Assembly (NCBI GenBank): GCA_023376005.1
Contig: CM042160.1
Span: 83,444,538-83,508,537 of the forward strand
Source: Doryteuthis pealeii
Lineage: Eukaryota > Mollusca > Cephalopoda > Myopsida > Loliginidae
DNA length: 64,000 bases
Direction: 5' to 3'
In this document: positions 24,233-32,520 of the stretch, one piece after another
How positions within the stretch are numbered: the stretch's first letter is position 1
Layout of the letters: each line of letters starts with the position of its first letter
Position numbers and translations under genes: made by a program
The notes under the pieces: generated by a model
The model's input: the letters and a program-made list of their open reading frames with translations, nothing else
Told to the model about the DNA's origin: nothing
Databases searched by the model: none

Positions 24233-24718
24233 ATTTGGGAGAATATGTGCTTAATTGAAGTCATACCTAATTTGAAAATTAATTAGTTGATAATTAATGA
24301 ATTAGGCGAATATATATGCCGATGAGGCATAATAGGCCGAAATGTACATACATTTGTTTACACTACACTTTACATTTGAACATATAAAGTAAGTAAAGTT
24401 GTCGGGCGGCCTAATGCCGGTATCGGCCAAACAGCAAGGGAGTCTACCGCCTTTTCACCAGCGCTAGACCAAGGAAATTATTTTAGCATCTGAAGTGGAG
24501 CGCCACACTTACCATCAGCTCCTCACTTGACCGCACAGATCCCTGTGCTACTCATTCGCCGAGTTGGTGGGGGCCAGTATCGAACCAAAAACCTTGTGAT
24601 TCCTAGCCGAACACTCTACCGACTGAGCTAAACCGGCCTATTCGCCTAATTCATTAATTATCAACTAATTAATTTTCAAATTAGGTATGACTTCAATTAA
24701 GCACATATTCTCCCAAAA
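24233..24718. mobile_element. TIR element with 70-75 bp inverted termini, carrying a SINE D
   Basis: TTGGGAGAATATGTGCTTAA at 24235 onward is repeated in inverse at about 24700-24718. The inverted termini include GAAGTCATACCTAATTTG and AATTAATGAATTAGGCGAA and their complements (24234-24309 and 24643-24717). The interior holds SINE D at 24391-24638. Long termini and short length suggest a MITE that received a SINE. The SINE's head touches the right terminus, so the SINE could also have mediated the inverted duplication. Confidence 0.7.
24391..24638 (-). mobile_element. SINE D (tRNA-derived) inside a TIR element
   Basis: Minus-strand head GGCCGGTTTAGCTCAGTCGG with intact A box and B box GGTTCGATAC, standard body, end TTTACTTACTTT. 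Among the best-preserved copies of the family here. Confidence 0.9.
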
Positions 24719-24776
24719 ATTGTTGGCATAGCCATATCAAACAAACTGCGTACTTTCATATATATATATATATAGA

Positions 24777-25135
24777 TAGATAGATAAAAGGGTATGAAAA
24801 ACACACTTTGATGTTAAAATGAATATATTTTTATATCCTTTTTCATTGCTGATATTGACAATATTTCAATTTATTAAAAATCATCATCAGAGCATAATGA
24901 TAATTAGGTCCCTTTTTTAGATGTAAATGTTTTTAATACAGATTTATCAAGAGAGAATCAGAAAATAATTTGAATTCAAACTGGAAGTATTGTTTTTCCC
25001 CAAAAGTGTGGGGAATCGTCTTGTTCATTCGCTGCATCTCGTTCTAAAGAGCGAGATGCAGCGAATGAATATATATAAATAAAAAACATATTCATTTTAA
25101 TAACAAAGGGTGTTTTTCATACCCTTTTATCTATA
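24777..25135. mobile_element. TIR element (about 357 bp) with an internal perfect 16-bp hairpin
   Basis: Inverted termini of about 50 bp: GATAAAAGGGTATGAAAAAC onward at 24778-24830 and GTTTTTCATACCCTTTTATC at 25110-25131, each bounded by TA. At 25026-25067 CATTCGCTGCATCTCG is followed, after a 10-nt loop, by its exact reverse complement CGAGATGCAGCGAATG. TA borders suggest a Tc1/mariner-type MITE. No transposase is encoded. Confidence 0.7.
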
Positions 25136-25169
25136 CATATACCGTCGGATTCATTTCCTCACTCTTAGC

Positions 25170-25242
25170 TAATATATATATATATATATATATATACATA
25201 CATACACACATATACACACCTTTTGGTATTCATCAGAGTATA

Positions 25243-25278
<36 letters not shown>

Positions 25279-25366
25279 CTTGAAAAGATCGTTAATAAAA
25301 TTGTTAAACAGAAGACGTGCCTTTTGTTTAATTCTACATGTATAAATGAAAGAATGCTGCCCAAAT

Positions 25367-25405
<39 letters not shown>

Positions 25406-25530
25406 ACAGCTCTATCACTAATATTGACGACTCAACTAATAATACAGCAAAAACTTGGTTCACCACTAACTCACCAAGTGCTAACCATATACTATTGCTG
25501 TGTGTGTGTGTGTGTGTGTGTGCATGTAAT
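25170..25530. repeat. Cluster of (TA)n and (CA)n microsatellites
   Basis: TA tracts at 25171-25196, 25243-25274 and 25384-25405, with CA/TG tracts at 25371-25386 and 25499-25523. They open several short spurious ORFs. Confidence 0.9.
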
Positions 25531-25746
25531 GAAGATGACATGGCCTATATATGGAAATAATGATAACTCAAAGAAACTAGTGCAAAAAAAAAAAAAAAAA
25601 AAAAATTACTTACATCTAAGGCTGCTGGAATTGAAGCACCCCCCCCCCCAAAAAAAAAATTATCATAATTTTTTTTTTTGATGCTTCAATTCCAACAGCT
25701 TTAGATCTAAGTACATTTCCATATATAGGGCATTTCATCTTCATTA
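25528..25746. mobile_element. Fold-back element (about 218 bp)
   Basis: TAATGAAGATGACATGGCC, TATATATGGAAAT and ACATCTAAGGCTGCTGGAATTGAAGC on the left are mirrored on the right by GATGCTTCAATTCCAACAGC, TTTAGATCTAAGT, TTTCCATATATAG and ATTTCATCTTCATTA. A C10/A9 run lies at the hairpin centre. Confidence 0.7.
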
Positions 25747-25796
25747 TATTCGCATAAGAAACATATATGGAACCCACAGTTATACACATACACACA

Positions 25797-26133
25797 CAAG
25801 CAAGAATATGTGCCTTTCGAGCGTAAGTATCTAAGTTTTAATGTAATGAAATATATTAAATTAGAAAGATTAATGAAATTAAATAAGAATGCATCTTAGT
25901 AATATATAAGACACATTGCAGGATTTTAAATGCATTAATAATATGGGCTGTTTTGAGGCAAATCTAACTTGGATTTTCATAGAGACATTGTTTTAATAAA
26001 TAAGATTTATTCTATGTATTAATGATTTTTAACTATAATTAAATACTCGTTGATAAACTTACGCGTTATGACAAAAACAGTGGTGTAGTTTCGGTTACAG
26101 ACAGATAGACACTGAATCTTCATTATAATAAGA
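25797..26133 (-). mobile_element. Helitron-like family T (337 bp); the palindrome boundary falls inside it
   Basis: On the minus strand it begins TCTTATTATAATGAAG after an A, passes GTAACCGAAACTACACC and GCCTCAAAACAGCCCATATT, and ends ACGCTCGAAAGGCACATATT then CTTG, a degenerate CTAG, followed by T. Related copies with intact CTAG are at 59837-60329 and 49030-49224. Base 25856, where the inverted repeat stops, is inside the element, so the fold-back breakpoint is not at an element edge. Confidence 0.65.
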
Positions 26134-26149
26134 TACATAATTTGTAGAA

Positions 26150-26477
26150 GTTTAGAAGAAAGACTCAGCAGAACAAAAATGAAAAAAGAAAAACAAGTCA
26201 GAATTTTGACTGTTGGAAAAAAAGTGATTATGTCTACGCTATCTGAACTTCTATATCTTTTCAAGAGAGAGAATGACTTAACAGAAAAAAGAAGAAAAAA
26301 GAACCCGAAGGAGTCAGAATTTTGACTGTTGGATAAAAGAAAAAGAAAAAGAAACAAATGAGTAAGAATAACAATTATTGAAAAGTGCTCAATACATAGA
26401 GCCATTTTAGAGAACCGAATCAGAAACAAAAGTTAACTACCCGGGTTTCACAGAGACAAAACTCTTCAAGAAAACTG

Positions 26478-26480
<3 letters not shown>
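26150..26480. other. AG-rich unexplained stretch with a 21-bp direct repeat
   Basis: GTCAGAATTTTGACTGTTGG occurs at 26197 and again at 26312, with similar purine-rich flanks. A 136-codon minus-strand frame runs through it but is low complexity (Phe/Leu/Ser). I see no gene. Confidence 0.4.
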
Positions 26481-26507
<27 letters not shown>

Positions 26508-26514
<7 letters not shown>

Positions 26515-26681
26515 GAATAAAAAGGCCTTAAATACCATGGGTATCGTGATTTTATTAAGACTGCTGTCTTAAAATAAAAACGTGGTCTGATGAAGCTCGG
26601 TGGGCCCCCAGATACCCACGAGTGGAAATGGTCCATAACCATGATACCCATGGTATTTAAGGCCTTCTTATTCACAAATAA
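26508..26681. mobile_element. MITE-like element with 43-bp inverted termini
   Basis: ATTTGTGAATAAAAAGGCCT then TAAATACCATGGGTATCGTG at 26510-26552 is matched by its reverse complement at 26636-26679, with two or three differences. The interior is about 85 bp, GC-richer (GAAGCTCGGTGGGCCCCC) and without an ORF. A (TA)n tract abuts the left end. Confidence 0.75.
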
Positions 26682-26835
26682 ATTTGCTCTGTTTATAAAA
26701 ATTAAACATTGAGCTCTCATACGGAACCTGAACTCTACAACAAACTACTGGTAGAGAATAGGACCAGACTAGAATCACCTTGCACCAAGAAACTTGGTAC
26801 CACACCAAAGAATATATATATATATATATATATAT

Positions 26836-27056
26836 AAAGTCAACGCAGCGGCCTAAAGTCAGTATCAGCCAGTCAACGAGGGAGTCTATTCCCTTTTCAA
26901 TAGCGCTAGACCAAGGAGATTGTTTTTAGCATCTGAGGTGGAGCGCCACACCTACCATCAGCTCCTTACTTTACCGCACAGATCCCTGTTCTACTCATAC
27001 GCTGAGTTGGCGAGGACCGGTATCGAACTAGGAACCTTCTGGTCTCTAGCTGAACG
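26836..27056 (-). mobile_element. SINE D, head truncated by a TA microsatellite
   Basis: Minus-strand B-box region GGTTCCTAGTTCGATACCGG, body and end are normal. The first about 20 bases of the tRNA-like head, including the A box, are replaced by (TA)n at 27056-27110. Another (TA)n touches the other end (26813-26836). Confidence 0.85.
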
Positions 27057-27471
27057 CTATATATATATATATATAATATATATATATATATAATATATAT
27101 ATATATATATGTTTTATGCAATGGGCTAAATATAAAATAATTTATTTTCATAAGAGCACACATTTTGCATAATATCATATTTTAGAAAACTGATTCTGGA
27201 CAAACACATGATTTGTTTAATAATAATAGTTTGCAAAATAAACATTCATTTATTTCTCTCTCTTTTCTTCTTCCATATAAAAAAAAAACCAACAATCATT
27301 TCTATAGGAACACCTTTCTGTACTTTATGGAAAAATATAGATTAAATGCAACAGACCAAATGACTGACTAACTTGATTGCTATCTTAATTCATCACCATA
27401 ACTCATTATCATTCATAACAGATCTTTTCCCTCATTACCACCATTAGCAGAAAAAAAGGGGGGGGGAGGGT

Positions 27472-27668
27472 AAGTAAAGTCGCCAGGGTGGCCTGAAGTC
27501 AGTATTAGCCAAACAGCGAGGGAGTCTATACTCTTTTCACTAGTGCTAAACCAAGGAGATTGTCTTTTAGCATATAAGGTGGTGCACCACACCTACCATC
27601 AGTTCCTGACTTTAACACAGATCCTTATGCTACTGAGTTGGTAAGGGCTGGTATAGAACCAGGAATCA
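27472..27668 (-). mobile_element. SINE D, partial
   Basis: Minus-strand body with GATAGACTCC-type degenerate blocks (AGAGTATAGACTCCCTCGC, GGTTTAGCACTAGTG) and B-box remnant GGTTCTATACCAGC. The head is lost. More diverged than neighbouring copies. Confidence 0.8.
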
Positions 27669-27879
27669 CATAGATCTTACATCTATATACAATACAATTC
27701 AAATGTACTAAATACATGTGTTAAATATGCACTTGTATTATATATATATATATGAGAGAGATAGAGAGAGGAGGTGATACCCCTCTGGAAATGGAATGGA
27801 CTGTTCTATTTAAATATAATCATTGACGGTGTTAGTCTAAGTGGCCCATCAATGCCTAGTGAATGGCAGCTGGGCAAAT

Positions 27880-28090
27880 AAATCGCGTGATCCTGGGGGG
27901 AGGGGGGCAGTTTCCTCAGGCAACACCTGGCGCCTTGATTTAAAGGGGCAGGACTGGGTTTATTGCCCAGTGCCTGAGGTGCCCAAAAAGAGGAATGCTG
28001 AACGGATCCCTGCATTTTTCTTAACTGGCCATCGCATGAGCTTCGGCTTGTCCGTGGTTCTCCATTTTGTGTCACACCCTTATCTGGTGG
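27880..28090 (-). repeat. Repeat F, single-unit copy
   Basis: On the minus strand: ACCACGGACAAGCCGAAGCT, CAGGGATCCGTTCAGCATTC, GCACTGGGCAATAAACCCAG, TCCTGCCCCTTTAAATCAAG, GCGCCAGGTGTTGCCTGAGG. Same order as 35610-35825 (plus) and the core of 19640-19790. Frames on both strands are open for about 85 codons, but the two sequences do not conserve one reading frame. Confidence 0.65.
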
Positions 28091-28274
28091 GAGGTTGAGG
28101 TAAATAATGCCCGTCTTTTGTAGCGAGACTAGCTAGTAAGACTTATGACCGTTCACTCATTTTTGTACCTATATCAAAATAAACCCTTTCATGTGTAAGT
28201 TACAATTTAAGTTATTATTTGGTATAACTACAGTAACATAAGAGGGGGAGGGTGGCTTCTGTTAACAATAAATG

Positions 28275-28278
<4 letters not shown>

Positions 28279-28306
<28 letters not shown>
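28279..28306 (+). repeat. Poly-A run
   Basis: About 28 A. No recognisable retroelement body directly upstream. Confidence 0.9.
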
Positions 28307-28309
<3 letters not shown>

Positions 28310-28960
28310 TATTGTTATTGTTGCATAATTACAAGCACTAAGTACTTTAAATCCGAGTTGTAACTGTCAGGGAAACAGTATATTTTTATTTATTTATTCA
28401 TTTATTTATTTGTTTTTATCTTTTAACCAGAAGACAAAGTTAGTTAGCCTTGAGCTATAAACACAAGTATTATGACATTAAGGTAATATGAAAAGGTCAT
28501 TCCACACAGGGTTGTTATTTTGTTTTTTTTTGTTTTATTTATTTTTAAATAATAATAATAATAATAATAATTACAACTACTATTAGTACTACTACAACAG
28601 ACAGAATAACATTAAATTCCAAAGGCTAATCTAACGAGTTAATCTGGTCTCTCCTCCATACATCAAACGGCAGCGACTGCTTTTGATGTTTGTACTGTTG
28701 ACCAATACTGAGAAGAAAGAAAATTAAAATCTTCCTCCATTTTATACATTATAAACCCAGGTTAAAAAAAAAAAAAAATGTTGGGTAGGGTTCGTTACAA
28801 TGAAGCCATGATTATAGGTAGTTTTTAAAAAATTTTTTTTTTTTTAATCATCACTATTACTGTACCTCAGTCTGAAACAAGGTCACACCACTAGACTGAC
28901 CTAGGTTTAAGTACTAATAATAAAGACTTATACTCATATGTATTTATGAGGTGAGGCTTG
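28310..28960. other. No gene recognised
   Basis: AT-rich intronic sequence with (ATTT)n at 28387-28412, (AAT)n at 28549-28571 and short poly-A/T runs. Nothing else supportable. Confidence 0.5.
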
Positions 28961-28986
28961 TTATGAATAATTTTGATATTTAAGTC

Positions 28987-29030
28987 TGTTGTCCTCATCT
29001 TTATTGTGTATAAACACAACATTCAGGCCA
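28987..29030 (-). mobile_element. SINE E tail fragment
   Basis: GTCTGTTGTCCTCATCTTTA is the reverse complement of the SINE E end seen at 63678-63772, with part of the upstream ATTCAGGCCACAGTA at reduced similarity. Confidence 0.55.
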
Positions 29031-29139
29031 CAGTAACCCCGGGCTCTGTTCAGGTGTTTTTTAAAATTTTTTTAGATTACCCTAAAATAAAGCAGTCATA
29101 ATTGAATTCATGCGTAATCAGCTGAAGATGACTTTTTTT

Positions 29140-29179
<40 letters not shown>

Positions 29180-29194
<15 letters not shown>

Positions 29195-29516
29195 AAGGAT
29201 AGTTGGTATCAATGTACGTCTGGAGGAAACTACAAAAATAAAACAATGACAACATATACATACATACATATTTTCACTATCACCAGAGCTTGCTTTTTGT
29301 GCAAAAATAATGAAGATTTTACTTATATTTGTGAAGATATCTAAAAATTAGGATTTGAATTATGAGAAGGGAAAAATCATTGGTGTCGTTTGGGATTAAA
29401 AAATAAAAAATCAATTATGGAAGAGCCCAACAATCAATGGGGTCTGCAAGACAAATATTTTTTTTTTTTTTTTAATCCCCTACTCTACCCAGGCAAAACT
29501 GGGTAGTTGCTTCTAG
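29180..29516 (+). mobile_element. Helitron-like family A, near complete
   Basis: Opens at the edge of a (TA)n tract with AAATAAAGGATAGTTGG, GGAGGAAACTACAAAAATAA, then AGAGCTTGCTTTTTGTGC. Closes with perfect stem CTACCCAG / CTGGGTAG (loop GCAAAA), TTGCTT and CTAG at 29513-29516. This copy joins the family A/H 5' opening to the family A 3' hairpin in one element of about 330 bp. Confidence 0.7.
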
Positions 29517-29733
29517 GTTAATAATAATGAATTGCATAGATTAAGGAAAGTTAAGAAAAAAATCACATAGAAATTAGTGGTTAAACTATTTCCTTCATGT
29601 TACTTGGACATCAAAAATTGAATCGGATAAAAGACAAAAAATATCCAGGGATTTTAGGGTTCCTAGGGATTTCCATTTTGACTGGGAGAATCACTTCCTG
29701 TTGACCAAAACTTTTGAGAAAAAAAAAAATTGA

Positions 29734-30550
29734 CTAGCAAGACCTGTGCTTATACCACAGTATGATAATTATTACAAAGTTTCATTATCATATGGGTGCT
29801 AGAAGGCGGTGACTGAGGGTCTACATGTCCTGGGAATGACGTTAAATTCTATCTGATGGTGAGGCTCCAGTTTTGGAGGTTTGGGGAATGTGGAGCACCC
29901 CTTCATCACCATTGCTCCCTGGTCCACTCTGACCTGGAGTGGTAGTACCTGTTAGGGTCCCATCTATGGGTTAAATAGAAAAACATGAGTTGATAAACAA
30001 AATTGAATTATCCATTAAGAATTGATTTATTTTAAAACTTTATTGGCATAAAATAACCCACTGAGATTGATATGCCGTCAAACAAAACAAATAAACAAAC
30101 AATGTTTCATATGTTTAATTAAGAGCTATTGCCAAATAGTTCAATTTGTAAAACGTATAATAATCTTGATTTAACTCTACCTCACCCTTTTTTTTCTTCC
30201 TTTCCTTCTTTTCATTATGTTTGATTGAAACAGATTAACATTATTGCTTCTGTATATTTACCCTCTCTATATATCTTTCCCCTACACTCTTTCTTATTAT
30301 ATTTTTTCTGTGTAGCATTTCCTTTTTCTTCCCTTTCTTTCTTTATAATAAAAACAGAATGGTCCATTATTTAGCTGAGATGATGATACTCATAAGAAAT
30401 AAGAATTTGGAGGATAAGCAACCCCAGATAATCCGGATTTATATTTTTGCATTTCATCTTTGCAGATTTGGACAGTCTCATTTTTAACCAGAGGCTGTCG
30501 CAAGATGATAATGGTTGTACAATTAAGGAACATGAGTATCAATATTTAGA
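29734..30550 (-). mobile_element. Helitron-like family B interrupted by a SINE C
   Basis: Minus strand starts TCTAAATATTGATACTC after an A and ends CTGTGG-TATAAG-CACAG, GTCTTG, CTAG followed by T. Removing 29786-30110 restores the uninterrupted sequence seen at 23100-23168. The GA/CT microsatellite of other copies is nearly absent here. Confidence 0.75.
29786..30098 (+). mobile_element. SINE C, 5'-truncated, inserted in a Helitron-like element
   Basis: It runs from TCATATGGGTGCTAGAAGGCGG through GTTAGGGTCCCATCTATGGG to the shared tail (CCACTGAGATTGATATGCC) and an AAACAAAC end. It is flanked by ACAAAGTTTCAT (29774-29785) and ACAATGTTTCAT (30099-30110), a 12-bp target-site duplication with one mismatch. 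The empty site exists in the homologous elements at 9235 and 23168. Confidence 0.85.
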
Positions 30551-30675
30551 TTGAATAGTTTGAGATTTAATTCTTTCATAGGCAGATAATCCTTTTTTTT
30601 TTTAAATCCTAGTAGAGTGCAGAAATTATTTTCAGAAAATGTACAAAATAGAGGCTATGTTTAAACAATTAATCA

Positions 30676-30676
30676 T

Positions 30677-30712
<36 letters not shown>
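30676..30712. repeat. (TA)n microsatellite
   Basis: Simple TA tract with one interruption. Confidence 0.9.
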
Positions 30713-30784
30713 AAGGCAAACAAAACCTGATAATTTGATCAGCAATTGTGTGTCATAGTACAATGACAAGAAGACAATAAAACA

Positions 30785-30935
30785 TTCACTTTTGATTATG
30801 ATATTTTGCCAAACAACATTTACACAATCCTACATCACAGTTGTGCATCCTAGCAATGTTTCTATACATTAACATTGAATGATTCAATAAGCAGCCAATA
30901 AGAAAATACCTTATATTGAGCTACTGCAAAAACTA
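30785..30935 (+). repeat. Repeat G, unclassified
   Basis: TAGCAATGTTTCTATACATT, AACATTGAATGATTC and ATTGAGCTACTGCAAAAAC recur at 43890-43995 in the same order. The two copies share both position and order next to family B elements. Confidence 0.55.
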
Positions 30936-30981
30936 ACAAAAATATTTCACTGCTTGTGTACTATTAACATAATGAAAAACA

Positions 30982-31638
30982 GTGAAAGAGAAGGAGAGAG
31001 TTAAAACAGGATTATCATACTTTTTAATTGGTTTGGTTGGTTTATTGATTTTAACGGCATATCAACCCGTCTGGGATTATGTCATGCCTAACAGTTAGGA
31101 AGTAATATATGTTGTGTATTTGTAGTTATACTTTTTTTAGTAATTGGTTTTAATAATGTGTTAGCACCATTGGGGATCATGTTGTATGGTATTGATTAAA
31201 TTCATGTCAATATTCTATGGTATAATTTTATTTCCCTCAAAAAGGACAGAATGTCCTCCATGTTGGCATTTTCAAATAGATCTTTCATATTGTTTGCATT
31301 AAAATAACAGTTTCTGGTGTGAGCAAAAAAACTGAATTCCATGAATAGGTGTTTCACACTGTGGTTGTTGTTCTTGTTTGAGTATATAGGAGTACGTTAG
31401 TCTTGTGTGACCAATGCGTAATCGGGACACAATGACTTGTTCCTTTCTAGACTTTCTTAAAGCTGGTTTCCAGTTTTCCAAATTGGGTTTGATTAGGAAG
31501 AGTTTATTGTGGATGTTGTTATTCCAGCGTTGTTGCCATTTTGTATGAAGGAATCTATTAATTTTAGGTTTAAGTAAACATATCAAACGTCGTAATAATT
31601 AAATCATTATACTGTAGTATATCCACAGGTCCTGTTAG
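30982..31638 (+). mobile_element. Helitron-like family B interrupted by a LINE
   Basis: The family B piece AGAGTTAAAACAGGATTATC up to about 31026, and AAGTAAACATATCAAACG to CCACAGGTCCTGTTAG from about 31571, are two parts of one element. About 28 bp present in other copies is missing at the junction. The terminal CTAG is mutated to TTAG. Confidence 0.7.
31027..31570 (-). pseudogene. LINE 3' end: C-terminal pol fragment plus 3' UTR with the shared SINE tail
   Basis: The minus-strand frame encodes IPSF-type helical sequence with WQQRWNNNIHNKLFLIKPNL, RKSRKEQVIVSRLRIGHTRL and TYSYILKQEQQPQCETP. In a +1 frame it continues VKHLFMEFSFFAHTRNCYFN and MKDLFENANMEDILSFLREI, then a stop. This is the C-terminal region of jockey/CR1-like non-LTR polyproteins: the RIGHT/LTHSY block and a Cys-rich C..C...VKH...C segment, here with a frameshift at the first Cys pair. 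The 3' UTR of about 200 bp ends GGGTTGATATGCCGTTAAAA then an AAACCAACC-type repeat, the tail shared by SINEs C and K. 5' truncated inside pol. Confidence 0.8.
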
Positions 31639-31722
31639 TTTCTACATTCTTCAAACTTTGATTTATGTTGTTTATAATATTGCAAAGAGCACATATTCTT
31701 GCTAGCATATATAATTACGAAA

Positions 31723-32012
31723 GATGGAGGTGTGTGGTCTAATGGTTAGAGTCATAGGAAATGGACTCGTTGACCAGAGTTCAATTCCTGGATGAAGCTG
31801 TTTGAATTTCACATAGCGCTAATACCCTTGGGAAAGGTATGAACCCAATTCTCCCTCCAGCTATGGGTAAATAGTAGGGCAGGCTGGGCTCTTTAACCAT
31901 GGCTAGGTAACCAGTCTAGGAGAAGGAAAACTCTGAATTCAAACCTGTTGAACTCCGCTTAAGAAATTGACCTTGTGTCACATCCTGCTTGTGAGGAGGG
32001 GTTGGTAAATAT
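31723..32012 (+). mobile_element. SINE A (tRNA-derived), reference copy
   Basis: tRNA-like promoter: A box TGGTCTAATGG, B box AGTTCAATTCC 40 bp later. Body: CGCTAATACCCTTGGGAAAG, CCAGCTATGGGTAAATAGTA, GGGCTCTTTAACCATGGC, GGAGAAGGAAAACTCTGAAT, GACCTTGTGTCACATCCTGC. It ends GAGGGGTTGGTAAATAT. This is the cleanest copy in the window and the reference for the corrupted copies in 1-6400. Confidence 0.85.
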
Positions 32013-32029
32013 ATAATTTCGAAATTGGC

Positions 32030-32510
32030 CTCATCTTTCACTCAGACTTTTTCTTCCACTGGACTATCATCACTTTTCCTTTTCAATAGATTTTGCCACC
32101 ATAAATTATTTGATGAACTTTGCACAGAAAAGAGCATCTGTGCAGTTCTCTCAAGAAATAATTTGTTAAATAAATTATAAATATCAACATAGCATTTTCT
32201 TAGTGATTTTACAAGTATACCGAATTATGAGTACATAGTGTTAATTGCTGTCTTCTCTAATAGACATTCACACTCTGTTTTGTTTTTGTTTTTCTATCAA
32301 GAGTTAATGTAATATCTTAGAGAAACTGAATCCATGGAAATTCTGTGATTTAATTAGTCCAATACAAATAATATCATAGAAGATTTAGTTGTATACAACT
32401 TAAAACTGTGTCAGTGTGATATCTGGTCATGGAAAATTAATGAATATTAATGTTTACAGGGTGGAGAGTAGTTGGCTGGAAATTGTGACAAATTTGGAAG
32501 TTGGTATTAT
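32030..32510. other. No gene recognised
   Basis: AT-rich intronic sequence. Short frames only; none shows a recognisable protein or splice-bounded exon. Confidence 0.5.
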
Positions 32511-32520
32511 TTGTATTATA

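Larger units (their letters stand above)
6508..25856. repeat. Giant near-perfect inverted repeat, arms about 9.7 kb
   Basis: Bases 6508-16278 reappear as the reverse complement in 16279-25856 with order preserved throughout: the Helitron tail at 6520/25850, the C/A homopolymer hairpin at 6700/25650, SINE D at 7761/24391, CTAG-ended elements at 9014/23388 and 9235/23168, the GA/CT tract at 10955/21257, a second SINE D at 11571/20593, the GC-rich block at 12650/19650, the RT fragment at 13540/18935 and SINE C at 15890/16780. Differences are mostly one- or few-base indels and homopolymer-length changes. Where a SINE consensus can be built from other copies, the right arm follows it more closely (for example the left SINE D lacks bases in its A-box and 'GGAATCACAAGG' region). 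The pattern fits a fold-back read joined to a true contig end. Confidence 0.9.

Noticed and set aside
24391..24638. CRISPR-like or other short regularly spaced repeats
   Set aside because: Repeats here are SINEs and microsatellites in animal DNA. No array of uniform spacers exists in the window.
26019..26429. 136-codon hydrophobic minus-strand frame resembling a membrane protein
   Set aside because: Low-complexity Phe/Leu/Ser translation of AG-rich DNA that overlaps a Helitron-like element. No conserved motif seen.
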